Part shown: positions 1 through 9,073 of the stretch, one piece after another
Position numbering within the stretch: the stretch's first letter is position 1
Layout: each line of letters opens with the position of its first letter
Source: Verrucomicrobiota bacterium
Lineage (GTDB): Bacteria > Verrucomicrobiota > Verrucomicrobiia > Opitutales > Opitutaceae
Direction of reading: 5' to 3'
Assembly: GCA_025352985.1 (NCBI GenBank)
Contig: JANXRL010000004.1
Location: forward strand, 1 to 40,052
DNA length: 40,052 bases
The notes under the pieces: model-generated
The model's database searches: none
What the model saw: only the letters and a program-made list of their open reading frames with translations
What the model was told of the DNA's origin: nothing
Made by a program: the position numbers and the translations under genes

Positions 1-1
1 C

Positions 2-526
2 GACGCCAAAGGTCTGCTCAAGTCCGCCATCCGCGATAACGACCCCTGCTTCTTCCTCGAAAACACCATTCTCTACGGTGAGAAGGGCGAGGTCTCCGAC
101 GATCCCGAACTCCTCATTCCCCTCGGCGTGGCCGATGTGAAACGCCAGGGCACCGATCTCACCATCGTCACCTACGGCCGCTGCGTCATCCACTCCCTCG
201 TCGCCGCCGACATCCTTGAAAAGGAACACGACATCTCCGTCGAAGTGGTCGATCTCCGCACCATCCGCCCGCTAGACATCGACACCGTGCTCGCCTCGGT
301 CAAGAAGACCCACCGCGTCCTCATCGTCGAAGAGCAAAAGCCCTTTGCCAGCGTCGGCTCCCAGCTCGCCTACATGATCCAGCGCGAAGCCTTCGACGAA
401 CTCGACGGCCCCATCCACCGCCTCGCCACTATCGACGCCCCCGCCATCTACAGCCCTCCCGTCGAGACCGAGCAGCTACCCAACCCCCAGCGCGTCCTCA
501 AGGCCGCACTCGCCGCCGTCGCCTAA
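2..526 (+). CDS. pdhB: Pyruvate dehydrogenase E1 component, beta subunit (5' truncated by window edge)
   Basis: Frame of the 128..526 ORF is open back to base 2 (DAKGLLKSAIRDNDPCFFLENTILYGEKGEV...); transketolase C-terminal motifs EVVDLRTIRPLDIDTVLASVKKTHRVLIVEE; followed directly by an E2 gene. Confidence 0.93.
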   Translation, partial: DAKGLLKSAIRDNDPCFFLENTILYGEKGEVSDDPELLIPLGVADVKRQGTDLTIVTYGRCVIHSLVAADILEKEHDISVEVVDLRTIRPLDIDTVLASVKKTHRVLIVEEQKPFASVGSQLAYMIQREAFDELDGPIHRLATIDAPAIYSPPVETEQLPNPQRVLKAALAAVA

Positions 527-539
527 CCCGCCGCGTCTG

Positions 540-575
540 GTCTCTCAACTCTCAACCCTCAGCTCTCCCCTTTCC
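540..575. repeat. Degenerate heptanucleotide tract between the E1-beta and E2 genes
   Basis: AACTCTC AACCCTC AGCTCTC CCCTTTC. Confidence 0.6.
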
Positions 576-579
576 GTAA

Positions 580-1872
580 ATGGCCAACATCATCGAAATG
601 CCGAAACTCAGCGACACCATGACGGTGGGCACGCTGGTCAAGTGGCTCAAAAACGAAGGCGACGTCGTCAAATCCGGCGAAATCCTCGCCGAGGTTGAGA
701 CCGACAAGGCCACGATGGAGCTAGAATGCTTCTTCGACGGCACGATCCTCAAGGTCTTCGCCCCCGCCGGCTCCCAAGTCGCCCTCGGCGCCCCGCTCTG
801 CGCCGTCGGCAAGCCCGGTGAAAAAGTTGACGTTCCCGCAGCGCCCAAGACCGCTCCTGCTCCCGCCGCCGAGGCCCCGAAACCGGCCGCCGCCGCCCCT
901 GCCCCCGTCGCCGCTCCCGCCCCGGTTACCGCGCAACCCGCCGCCGCTCCCGCCGCGCCCGCCTCCTTCGGCGAACGCATCAAGATCTCCCCCCTCGCCA
1001 AAAAGCTCGCCGCCGAGAAAGGCATTGATCCCTCCCGTGTTACCGGCTCCGGCCCGCACGGCCGCATCGTGCGCGAAGACGTTCTCGCCGCCGAAAAATC
1101 CGGTTCTGCCAAGACCGGCGCCATCTCCAAGTCCGGCGGCGCGACCTTCGCCGGCGGCGCGGTCGGCGCCAAGGGCCCCATCCAGCAAGAACGCGCCGTC
1201 CCCGTTTCCACCATGCGCGGCGTCATCGCCAAGCGCCTCTTGGAATCGAAGACCACCATCCCGCACTTCTACCTCGAGATCGAGATCGACGCCGAGCCGC
1301 TCATGACGCTCCGCGAGCAGCTCAACAAAGGACTCGAGACCGCCGGCGTAAAACTTTCCGTCAACGACTTCATCCTCAAGGGAAGTGCCGAAGCCCTCCG
1401 CCGCGTGCCCGATGTCAACGCATCCTGGCACGGCACCGAAATCCGCTACCATGCGGCCGCCCACGTCTCCTTCGCAGTAGCCCTACCCGACGGCCTCATC
1501 ACCCCGGTCGTGTTCAACGCCCACGACAAGTCCATCTTCGAGGTCAGCAAGGACGCCAAAAACCTCGGTAAAAAGGCCAAAGACAAAAAACTCACGCCCG
1601 CCGAGTTCACCGGCGGCACGTTCTGCGTGTCCAACCTCGGCATGATGGGCATCCCGAAGTTCTTCCCGATCATCAACCCACCCAACGCCGCCATCCTCGG
1701 AGTCGGCACCACGGTGACCAAGCCCGTCGTGAAGAACGGCCAGATTGCCGTGGGGCAGACGCTCACGCTCACCCTCTCCGCCGATCACCGCGTGGTGGAC
1801 GGCGCGGTGGGCGCGCAGTTCCTCGCCGCCCTCAAGGCTGTGCTGGAAAGCCCCGCACTCCTGCTTGTGTGA
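580..1872 (+). CDS. pdhC: Pyruvate dehydrogenase E2, dihydrolipoamide acetyltransferase
   Basis: Lipoyl domain with VETDKATMELE, Ala/Pro linker, E3-binding domain ISPLAKKLAAEKGIDPSRVTGSGPHGRIVREDV, catalytic SADHRVVDGAVGAQFL. Confidence 0.96.
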   Translation: MANIIEMPKLSDTMTVGTLVKWLKNEGDVVKSGEILAEVETDKATMELECFFDGTILKVFAPAGSQVALGAPLCAVGKPGEKVDVPAAPKTAPAPAAEAPKPAAAAPAPVAAPAPVTAQPAAAPAAPASFGERIKISPLAKKLAAEKGIDPSRVTGSGPHGRIVREDVLAAEKSGSAKTGAISKSGGATFAGGAVGAKGPIQQERAVPVSTMRGVIAKRLLESKTTIPHFYLEIEIDAEPLMTLREQLNKGLETAGVKLSVNDFILKGSAEALRRVPDVNASWHGTEIRYHAAAHVSFAVALPDGLITPVVFNAHDKSIFEVSKDAKNLGKKAKDKKLTPAEFTGGTFCVSNLGMMGIPKFFPIINPPNAAILGVGTTVTKPVVKNGQIAVGQTLTLTLSADHRVVDGAVGAQFLAALKAVLESPALLLV

Positions 1873-1899
1873 ACGCTGTCAACGAGTCAGCTCGTTACG

Positions 1900-1930
1900 A
1901 AAAAGCCCGGCCGAATCGGCCGGGCTTTTT
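1900..1930. terminator. Bidirectional rho-independent terminator
   Basis: AAAAAGCCCGGCCG-AAT-CGGCCGGGCTTTTT: perfect 14-bp inverted repeat, 3-nt loop, A/T tract on both sides, between convergent genes. Confidence 0.95.
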
Positions 1931-1950
1931 GCTGTCTGGGCTTGAAACTC

Positions 1951-3912
1951 TCACCCTTCCGCGCGCTTCTGCGCGTCGGCCTCGATCAGCGCCTTCACGC
2001 GGTCAAGCTCAGCCTTCACCTGCGTCTTCACCGCGGCCAGCTCGGCGGCGGTTTTCACCGGAGCGCTCGCGAACACGTAGAACTTCATCTTCGGCTCAGT
2101 GCCGCTGCCGCGCGCCGCGAAGCTGTAGCCGTTGCTCAGCGTCGCGATGTAAAGATCCTGCTTCGGAATCGCCTCGCCGTCGGCATCCTTGAACACCGTC
2201 ACGCCGAAATCCTGGAACTGCGTCACCGCCAGGTTTCCAAACGCCTTGGGCGGCGCCGAGCGATACGTCTCGAGGATGCGCTTGATCTTTGCCGCACCGC
2301 TCGCGCCCTCGTAGTAGATATTCACCACGCCTTCGAGGTAGAAGCCGTATTTGAGGTAAATCTCATCGAGATACTCCGGCACAGTCTTGCCCTGCGCCTT
2401 CACCGCCGCGCACAGCTCGGCGAACATCAGGCACGCCGCGTTGCCGTCCTTGTCGCGCACCGCGTCGTTGGGCAGGTAGCCGTAGCTTTCCTCGCAGCCA
2501 AACGCGTAGAACGTGCTGTATTTCTGCAGCAGTCTCGCGCGCGCCTCAGCGGTCGTGCCATCGTAGTCGAGCGCCACGCCTGACTCCCTGAGCATCGCCG
2601 CCTTCAACTGCGCTTCGTAGCCGGCGATCTTCGCCGCGATCCACTTGAAGCCGGTGAGCGTGTTGATGACCTTGACGCCATGGCCGCGCCCGATCGCGTC
2701 CTGTAGTTGCGTGGTCACGAAGGTCTTGATGATCGCGACCTTCTCGGAACCCGCCGCCGGGATGACGCCCGTCTCCTTGAACTTTGTGAGGCGATACTCG
2801 GCCAGCAGCGAACCGATCTGGTTGCCGGTGAGCAGATGCTGTCTGCCGTCCTTGCCGCGCACGGCCACGCCCATGCGGTCGCAGTCGGGATCGGTTGCCA
2901 CGACAACGTCAGCGTTTTCCTTTTCGGCCAGCGCGACCGCGAGCGACAGCGCCTCGGCGTTTTCCGGGTTGGGCGACTTGACCGTGGGAAAGCGGGGATC
3001 GAAAGCCACCTGCGCCTGCACCTCGCTCACCTCGCAGCCGGCATGGATGAGCAACGGCACCGACATGACGCCGCCCGTGCCGTGGATGTTTGTGAACACC
3101 ACATGAAGCCTTGTCTTCCGGAAAACCGCCGGGTCAATCGCCGCCTTCGCCGCTGCCGCGAGATAGGCGTCGTCCGCCGGGCGACCCAGCGTGATGACGC
3201 GCGAAAGGTCCTTCTCAAGAAACGCGCCTAGCTCGGAAAGCGGCACAGCGTTCACCTCGGCCACGGTGCCCGTGTCGTGCGGCGACACCATTTGCGCGCC
3301 ATCCTCAAAGTATGCCTTGAAGCCGTTATCGTGGGGCGGATTGTGGCTGGCCGTGATGACCACGCCCGCGTGGGCCTTGAGCAGGCGCACCGAGAAGCTG
3401 AGCTGCGGCGTCGAGCGCGGACCCTCGAAGATGTAGGCATTGCCTCCCAGTCGCGTCCAAGTGGACGCGGCCAACTCGCAGAAATGCCGCGAAAAATGCC
3501 GCACATCGTGGGCAATCACAAGCGCGGGCACTTCAGAGCGACCGGATTTGGCGACCCACGCCCGGGTGTAACGGTGAAGGCCAATGGTGGCGCGTATGAG
3601 CGTGAAATCGTTGAGAATATTGCATCCGATAGCGGCGTGCGCCGGCGTGCCCATGGCGCTCGGCTCGCCCGTCTCGGCCACCGTCGTGACGGTGCCGATG
3701 GTGCGGCCGCGGATGCCACCCGTGCCGAATTCCAGATAACGGTAGAACCGGTCGTTCAACTCGGCCCACGCCGCCTTCGTAACGAGTTCGTCGATGCTGG
3801 ACTCAGCCCAGGCCGGCAGCCCGGCGGACAACCAGTCGGAAATATTTTGAACGGTAGAGGGAAGCAGTTGGCCGGCCTGACCGGCGGCTTGGATTTTGGC
3901 AAGGGTGCTCAT
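1951..3912 (-). CDS. Phosphoglucomutase/phosphomannomutase family protein
   Basis: Starts MSTLAKIQAAGQ; FGTGGIRGRTIG, catalytic-loop-like VVITASHNPPHDNGFKAYF, metal site ATDPDCDRMGVAV, GCEESYGYL, RGSGTEPKMKFY. The annotated ORF extends upstream over the neighbouring gene; start trimmed to 3912. Confidence 0.93.
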   Translation of the reverse strand: MSTLAKIQAAGQAGQLLPSTVQNISDWLSAGLPAWAESSIDELVTKAAWAELNDRFYRYLEFGTGGIRGRTIGTVTTVAETGEPSAMGTPAHAAIGCNILNDFTLIRATIGLHRYTRAWVAKSGRSEVPALVIAHDVRHFSRHFCELAASTWTRLGGNAYIFEGPRSTPQLSFSVRLLKAHAGVVITASHNPPHDNGFKAYFEDGAQMVSPHDTGTVAEVNAVPLSELGAFLEKDLSRVITLGRPADDAYLAAAAKAAIDPAVFRKTRLHVVFTNIHGTGGVMSVPLLIHAGCEVSEVQAQVAFDPRFPTVKSPNPENAEALSLAVALAEKENADVVVATDPDCDRMGVAVRGKDGRQHLLTGNQIGSLLAEYRLTKFKETGVIPAAGSEKVAIIKTFVTTQLQDAIGRGHGVKVINTLTGFKWIAAKIAGYEAQLKAAMLRESGVALDYDGTTAEARARLLQKYSTFYAFGCEESYGYLPNDAVRDKDGNAACLMFAELCAAVKAQGKTVPEYLDEIYLKYGFYLEGVVNIYYEGASGAAKIKRILETYRSAPPKAFGNLAVTQFQDFGVTVFKDADGEAIPKQDLYIATLSNGYSFAARGSGTEPKMKFYVFASAPVKTAAELAAVKTQVKAELDRVKALIEADAQKRAEG

Positions 3913-3913
3913 G

Positions 3914-5344
3914 TTAGGGTTGGAGATAAAGTCCGGCTTTGATTTCAGGCTTGGGTGAAAGTTTTTTCCAAGCGTCGGCAAACGAATCCTCGTCGTAGCC
4001 GAAGAGCGGCGACACCTCGATCGCGAAGGGCGGCAGGCCGATCGTGTCGGCCGGGACGGCGGCACCGTTGGCCTTGAGCCAGCGCGTGAACTGCCGGAGC
4101 TGGTCGTCGGCACAGGTCCGGGGCGAATCGAGTCCATCGGCGTTTTTCACCGGTGAGAAATCATCCTCGCGGCGCGTCTCGATGATGACGGGGTTCTTCG
4201 CGAACGGCAGCGCGTCAAAGACGAACATCTCAAATTTCACACCGTTGGGCTTGTCCGGCTTCACCGCGTTACCCGCCGCGTCGATCGTCGGGATTTTCTT
4301 GTCGGCGCGGTGAAACGGCAGGGCTACGCCCTCGCCGCCGACGGCCATGCGGCGGATGAATTTCGTGTCGAAAATATGGATGGCGATGCTGCCTGCGATG
4401 TATCGAAGGGCGCCGATCGCGGGATCGATTTCCTCTTGGTAGGACTTGGGCAGATCAGAGTATTCGATGACGATCGCCTGTCCGTTCTGCGCGCAGAAGT
4501 GGCCGACTTTTTCGCCGGCATAGGCCTTTGGCACCATCTTGCTGGACATCTCGGAGCCTCGCAGCACATGCCAGCCGATAAAGGCCGGGTCGATGCCGCG
4601 CACGAGGGGGTTGTCCACCTGGAAGTAGCTGAGGATGTCGATGCCCGCCTTGTCCATCAGGTCGAGGGCGCCGCTGCGGTCGAGGGCGCGCAGCGAGCCG
4701 CCGTGGCCATCGGGCGACATCGCGATCACGCCTTTGTCCTCAAGCAGGATTTTGCCCTGCAAGTCCACGGCGGGCATACGGCCCTGGCGGAAAAAATGCA
4801 CGTGCCCGCGATCAAGCCCGAAGAACGCATGCTCGGCGAAAAACGACTCGGTCGCCGCATGGTTCGCGTGACTCGTCATGATGAACCAGGGGAGCGGCTT
4901 GCCGTAGCGCACGCCGACCGCACGGATTTTTTCAGCAAAAACCTGAAAGAGGGTTTTCTTTCTGATCGGCGTAACTGGGAACGTGCCCTTGGGCCCGTCG
5001 TAACCGAGACGCGTGCCCTGCCCGCCCGCCACGGTGAACGCCGCCACGCGGCCGACGCGCAACGCCGCCTCGCCGGCGGTCTTCGCCGCCGTCCACGTTT
5101 TGGCGTCGCCGCCTTTTTCCGGAAGCCGTTCGTAAGGCGCCGGGGCCAGTCCGTCGAGGTTCAGTCCCGTCGTCGCGTCCTTGGCCAGCAGCGTCCGCGT
5201 GAGATGGTCGATCTCTTGCAGGTCGATCTCGGCCGCATCGGCGAGAAGTTGCTTTTGGGCGGCGGGTGCAAGTTGGTCGAAAAACGCAAAAACGTGTCCT
5301 TGTCCTGCGCGTTCAAATGCCTCGACAATCGTGGGTTTGGCCAT
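3914..5344 (-). CDS. UDPGP-family nucleotidyltransferase (UTP--glucose-1-phosphate uridylyltransferase / UDP-HexNAc pyrophosphorylase type)
   Basis: VAAFTVAGGQGTRLGYDGPKGTFPVTPIRKKTLFQVFAEKI, PLPWFIMTSHANHAATESFF, NGVKFEMFVFDALP: UAP1/UDPGP-type motifs. Confidence 0.9.
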   Translation of the reverse strand: MAKPTIVEAFERAGQGHVFAFFDQLAPAAQKQLLADAAEIDLQEIDHLTRTLLAKDATTGLNLDGLAPAPYERLPEKGGDAKTWTAAKTAGEAALRVGRVAAFTVAGGQGTRLGYDGPKGTFPVTPIRKKTLFQVFAEKIRAVGVRYGKPLPWFIMTSHANHAATESFFAEHAFFGLDRGHVHFFRQGRMPAVDLQGKILLEDKGVIAMSPDGHGGSLRALDRSGALDLMDKAGIDILSYFQVDNPLVRGIDPAFIGWHVLRGSEMSSKMVPKAYAGEKVGHFCAQNGQAIVIEYSDLPKSYQEEIDPAIGALRYIAGSIAIHIFDTKFIRRMAVGGEGVALPFHRADKKIPTIDAAGNAVKPDKPNGVKFEMFVFDALPFAKNPVIIETRREDDFSPVKNADGLDSPRTCADDQLRQFTRWLKANGAAVPADTIGLPPFAIEVSPLFGYDEDSFADAWKKLSPKPEIKAGLYLQP

Positions 5345-5413
5345 GGGTTTAAGAGAGAATTGAGCGGGCCGGAAGGACGAGGGGCAACGTCATTTTGGCA
5401 AGCCGCCGCCGCC

Positions 5414-5701
5414 TCACTGGTCCGCCTCGAAGCGGAAAACAAATTCCTCCGGCTTCGCGTAGCCGAGGCGTTTGCGGATGATCATCGCAACGTAGTCGGG
5501 ATCGGTGCGGAGCTTGTGCAGCGTCGATTCCTGTTCCTGCAACCGCTGCTCGGCCTCGCGCAACCGCCGCTGCGTGGACGCCTCGACCAACTTGAGCTGG
5601 TTGTATTCTTGCCGCGTCTGCCAGAAAAATACCGACGATCCCGCGCCCACGCTCAAAAAGAGCAGCAGATAAAAGATGATGATGATCCGACGCAGGTTCA
5701 T
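5414..5701 (-). CDS. Septum formation initiator family (FtsB/DivIC-like) protein
   Basis: 95 aa; one N-terminal TM helix followed by a coiled coil; DPDYVAMIIRKRLGYAKPEEFVFRFE matches the FtsB/DivIC C-terminal signature. Confidence 0.8.
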   Translation of the reverse strand: MNLRRIIIIFYLLLFLSVGAGSSVFFWQTRQEYNQLKLVEASTQRRLREAEQRLQEQESTLHKLRTDPDYVAMIIRKRLGYAKPEEFVFRFEADQ

Positions 5702-5902
5702 GACTGAGAAAAGAGTGCCGGGCGATTCCCATAGACGGGATTTCGAGAATCAAATACCGAGAACGGACCTTGGCATCGTCTCCCCCCGAGGCTCAATTCT
5801 TTATGCGTGAAATCGGAAAGATTCGTGAATTAACGCCCTAACGCGCAATCAATCCGCTTTTGGCGTGCGTTCGTCGTGCCATGCGCCTACTCCCATCAGG
5901 CC

Positions 5903-6718
5903 ATGTATCAGAGCTTCTACGGGTTGAGCGAGATGCCGTTCAACATCACGCCGGACCCGAAGTTTCTTTATCTCAGTCCGACCCATCAGGAGGCGCTTCA
6001 ACATCTCAAATTCGGGGTGCAGGAGCGCAAAGGTTTTATCGTGCTCATCGGCGAGGTCGGCTGCGGGAAAACCACTCTTTGCCGTCGCTTCCTCAACGAG
6101 CTTGATGCCGCCCGCTACGACACCGCGCTCATCCTCAACCCGCGCGTCACCGAGACTCAGATGCTTAAGGCCATCCTCACCGAACTCGGCGAGTCCAAGC
6201 TGGGCCGCAGCCAGAACGACCTCGTCGCGCAGATGAACCGCGTGTTGCTCGAACGCATCGCCCTCGGCCGCGACATCGTGCTCATCATCGACGAGGCGCA
6301 AAACCTATCCTTCGGCGTCCTCGAGCAGATCCGCCTTCTCTCCAACCTGGAGACCGACCAGCAGAAACTTCTCCAGATCGTCCTCATGGGCCAGCCAGAG
6401 CTCAAGGCCGTGCTCGCTCGCGAAGAGCTTCGCCAGCTCCGCCAGCGCATCCTCATCCACTACGAACTTCACCCGCTTAGCCTGAGCGACGTGGCGCACT
6501 ATGTGCAGCACCGGCTCACGCTCGCCGGCAGCATGGGGCGCCCCGCATTCTCCCGCTGGGCGTTGCGCGGCGTCCACCGCTACAGCAAGGGCATCCCCCG
6601 CATCATAAACAATCTTTGCGACAAATCGATGCTCGCGGCCTACATCCGCGACTCCGACCAAGTCACCTACTGGGACGTCCGCCGCGCCCACCGCGACATG
6701 CGCAATCTCACCGAATAA
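5903..6718 (+). CDS. ExeA/GspA-like AAA ATPase (resembles the secretion ATPase of PEP-CTERM loci)
   Basis: MYQSFYGLSEMPFNITPDPKFLYLSPTHQEAL start, Walker A GEVGCGKTT, Walker B IVLIIDEAQNL, ARELRQLRQRI-type region. Confidence 0.9.
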   Translation: MYQSFYGLSEMPFNITPDPKFLYLSPTHQEALQHLKFGVQERKGFIVLIGEVGCGKTTLCRRFLNELDAARYDTALILNPRVTETQMLKAILTELGESKLGRSQNDLVAQMNRVLLERIALGRDIVLIIDEAQNLSFGVLEQIRLLSNLETDQQKLLQIVLMGQPELKAVLAREELRQLRQRILIHYELHPLSLSDVAHYVQHRLTLAGSMGRPAFSRWALRGVHRYSKGIPRIINNLCDKSMLAAYIRDSDQVTYWDVRRAHRDMRNLTE

Positions 6719-6734
6719 CTTCCCACTTCCCGCC

Positions 6735-7463
6735 ATGAGTCTCATCAACGAAGCGCTTAAAAAAGCCCAGCGTCAGCGCACAGACGTCCCTCCGTTCATC
6801 GCCCCCGCCGCCGCCGCGCCCGCCGACAGCCCGCGTTCACCGCGCGTCGTCAAACGCCGCCCCCCCATGCCCGCGCGCGCCCTAATGCTGCTACTTGTGG
6901 GCGGCGGCCTCGTGCTGGTCACGGCCGGTGTCGTCACTTTCGTGCTGTTTAACCTCGATTCCACCCCGGTCATAGCCGTCAAATCCGCCCTCGGTCACCG
7001 CCCCAAACCGGTGCCGCCTGTGGCCGTCACTCCTGCGATCCCCACCGTGACCCTGCCGGCGATTCCCGGATCTGAAGTCACCCCGCCGCCACCGCCTCAA
7101 GCGACCACCCCCATTCCTGTTCCCGCCCCGGTTCCCGCGCCCGTGGTGATTGAGAAACCCGCCCCGATTGTTGTCGTCCCGCCCCCGTCCGTTCCGGTCG
7201 TCAAGACAAGCCCCCCGCCCGCTCCCAAGCCTCTCGCTAACCCCGCAATCAACACCTTTATCGAGGCTCTGCGCATCACTGGCGTGCGCCTGTCCGGCCG
7301 CGATTCCAAAGTCATCATGAACGACCGCATCGTGCGTCTCAACGACTACGTTGACCGCACCCTCGGCCTGCGCTTCACAAAAATAATCGACGCCGCCCCC
7401 GACCATGCCTCCAGTCTCGTTTTCACCGACGAGAACGGCTGCGAATACACCAAGCCGCTTTAG
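6735..7463 (+). CDS. GspB-like secretion-associated protein, single TM, Pro-rich periplasmic linker
   Basis: MSLINEALKKAQRQR N-terminus, TM (ALMLLLVGGGLVLVTAGVVTFVLF), Pro/Val-rich linker, C-terminal domain ITGVRLSGRDSKVIMNDRIVRLNDYV. Confidence 0.8.
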   Translation: MSLINEALKKAQRQRTDVPPFIAPAAAAPADSPRSPRVVKRRPPMPARALMLLLVGGGLVLVTAGVVTFVLFNLDSTPVIAVKSALGHRPKPVPPVAVTPAIPTVTLPAIPGSEVTPPPPPQATTPIPVPAPVPAPVVIEKPAPIVVVPPPSVPVVKTSPPPAPKPLANPAINTFIEALRITGVRLSGRDSKVIMNDRIVRLNDYVDRTLGLRFTKIIDAAPDHASSLVFTDENGCEYTKPL

Positions 7464-7556
7464 ACTCTGGGCGACCACCCCAGGTGCCAGATTCGCTTTA
7501 CGCACCTTTCATTTTTTCATTTTCAGGATTTCTGTTTTTCAGGTTTTATCCAACCC

Positions 7557-9065
7557 ATGCTATCTCGCCCCCACGCCCCTTTCCATATCGACCCGGCCCT
7601 GCAGGCTTTTCGGGGAGAAGCACGGGCGACCGTCAATCTCCATCCATTGGAAAAAGCCTTGCTGGTGATCATCTGCGCCCATCTCGGTTTTACGGTCTGG
7701 GCGCTCGGCGGGGTTTATAACTGGAGCCAGTTCATCAGTCTGGGCTTTGCCGTCACGGGTCTGGTGATATCGCTCATCAACCGTGCATACTCTGCCGAGG
7801 AAGGGAGCGGAGGCGCGTTCACGCTCATCATGTGGCCCAAGCTCGTCCGTTTCCCGATCTTCTGGATCGGGCTGGCTCTGCTGGGCTACATCACGGTGCA
7901 GGCGCTCAACCCGTCCTGGATTTACGCGGTCAACGGCTCCTCCTGGTGGCTCGTGCCCGTCGAGCACATCACATGGCTGCCCACGAGCGTCCTCGCTCCC
8001 TTTGAAAAGATGAACGCATGGCACGCGCTCATGCTCTACGCCACACCATGGCTGGCCATGTGCGCCGTATGGGTGGGCTTCACCCGGCGGATGGCCGTGC
8101 AACACTTGTTCACCTTTGTTGTGGCCAACGGCGCGGTGCTCACCCTCGTGGGCATCCTCCAACGTGTCACCGGCAGCTATAAAATCCTGTGGTTCATCCA
8201 GCCCAAGACCGGTCCGGTTTTTGCCACCATCCTGTATAAAAACCATGCCGGGGCTTACCTCAACTTGGTGTTCATGCTGTGCATCGCCCTGTTTTACCGG
8301 CACTTCGCCCGGGGTGAACGGCGCCTCGAGCGGGCCAACCCCGCCCCGGTCTTCGCCTTCCTCGCGATTCTGATCGGAATGGGCGTGCTCCTCACCGTCT
8401 CGCGGGCCGCCACTTTGCTGCTGCTCGGCTTTGTGCTGATTGCCTTCATCGGCTTCATCATCCGCTGTGCCGTCACGCGCGGCGAGGGCCGCAGCCCGCT
8501 GGCGGTCGGCCTGCTCTGCGGCGGATTCGCTCTTTTCATCGGTCTGGGCGCCTATTTTCTCAATATCGACCGCTCGTTCTCCCGACTGGGCAATCTCATC
8601 CAGAACGGCAGTGCCGATTCCTCCGTCAGCAGCCGGCTGGTCGTCCGGCGGGCCGCCTGGCAGATGGCTCAGGACCGCATCATGACGGGATGGGGCGCGG
8701 GCAGCTTCCGCTACGCTTTCCCGCCCTACCAAAGACAATATCCCGAGATCACTGCCGTGCCGGGGAGACCCGGGGTAACCTATCGCTGGGAACAAGCCCA
8801 CAACGACTACGTGGAACTGCTCGATGAGCTTGGTCTGGTCGGGGCGGGCATGTTTCTCGCCGCGCTCGGCTACGGCCTTTATCAACTTTGGCGCAACCAT
8901 GTCCTCATGAGGCCCCACCTCCTTTTTGTCGTATTGGCCCTCGGCGCCACGCTCGCCCACGCCTTCGTGGATTTCCCCTCCCGGCACCCCGCCACCCTCC
9001 TTCTCTGGTGCGTCTCCGCCGCCTTGCTCGGCCGCTGGGCAGAGCTGGAAAACCAAAGACGGTAA
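7557..9065 (+). CDS. O-antigen ligase / polymerase (Wzy/WaaL-like) family membrane protein
   Basis: Polytopic; conserved C-terminal loop GWGAGSFRYAFPPYQ...QAHNDYVELLDELGLVGAG typical of O-antigen ligases. Confidence 0.9.
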   Translation: MLSRPHAPFHIDPALQAFRGEARATVNLHPLEKALLVIICAHLGFTVWALGGVYNWSQFISLGFAVTGLVISLINRAYSAEEGSGGAFTLIMWPKLVRFPIFWIGLALLGYITVQALNPSWIYAVNGSSWWLVPVEHITWLPTSVLAPFEKMNAWHALMLYATPWLAMCAVWVGFTRRMAVQHLFTFVVANGAVLTLVGILQRVTGSYKILWFIQPKTGPVFATILYKNHAGAYLNLVFMLCIALFYRHFARGERRLERANPAPVFAFLAILIGMGVLLTVSRAATLLLLGFVLIAFIGFIIRCAVTRGEGRSPLAVGLLCGGFALFIGLGAYFLNIDRSFSRLGNLIQNGSADSSVSSRLVVRRAAWQMAQDRIMTGWGAGSFRYAFPPYQRQYPEITAVPGRPGVTYRWEQAHNDYVELLDELGLVGAGMFLAALGYGLYQLWRNHVLMRPHLLFVVLALGATLAHAFVDFPSRHPATLLLWCVSAALLGRWAELENQRR

Positions 9066-9073
9066 AAACTGGA

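Noticed and set aside
3913-4137. N-terminal 75-aa extension of the phosphoglucomutase ORF
   Set aside because: Overlaps UDPGP coding sequence in another frame; the conserved protein begins at MSTLAKIQ (3912).
4310-5707. 465-aa plus-strand ORF antisense to UDPGP and FtsB-like genes
   Set aside because: Spans two convincing minus-strand genes, no recognisable motifs, typical GC-rich antisense ORF.
6864-6870. C7 run in the GspB-like gene as a phase-variation tract
   Set aside because: Short for a GC-rich Pro codon region; expected by composition.
7506-7552. T-rich TTTCA-like tract upstream of the O-antigen ligase as another heptamer array
   Set aside because: Similar words, but spacing alternates between 6 and 8 nt rather than a steady 7, so it was not counted with confidence.
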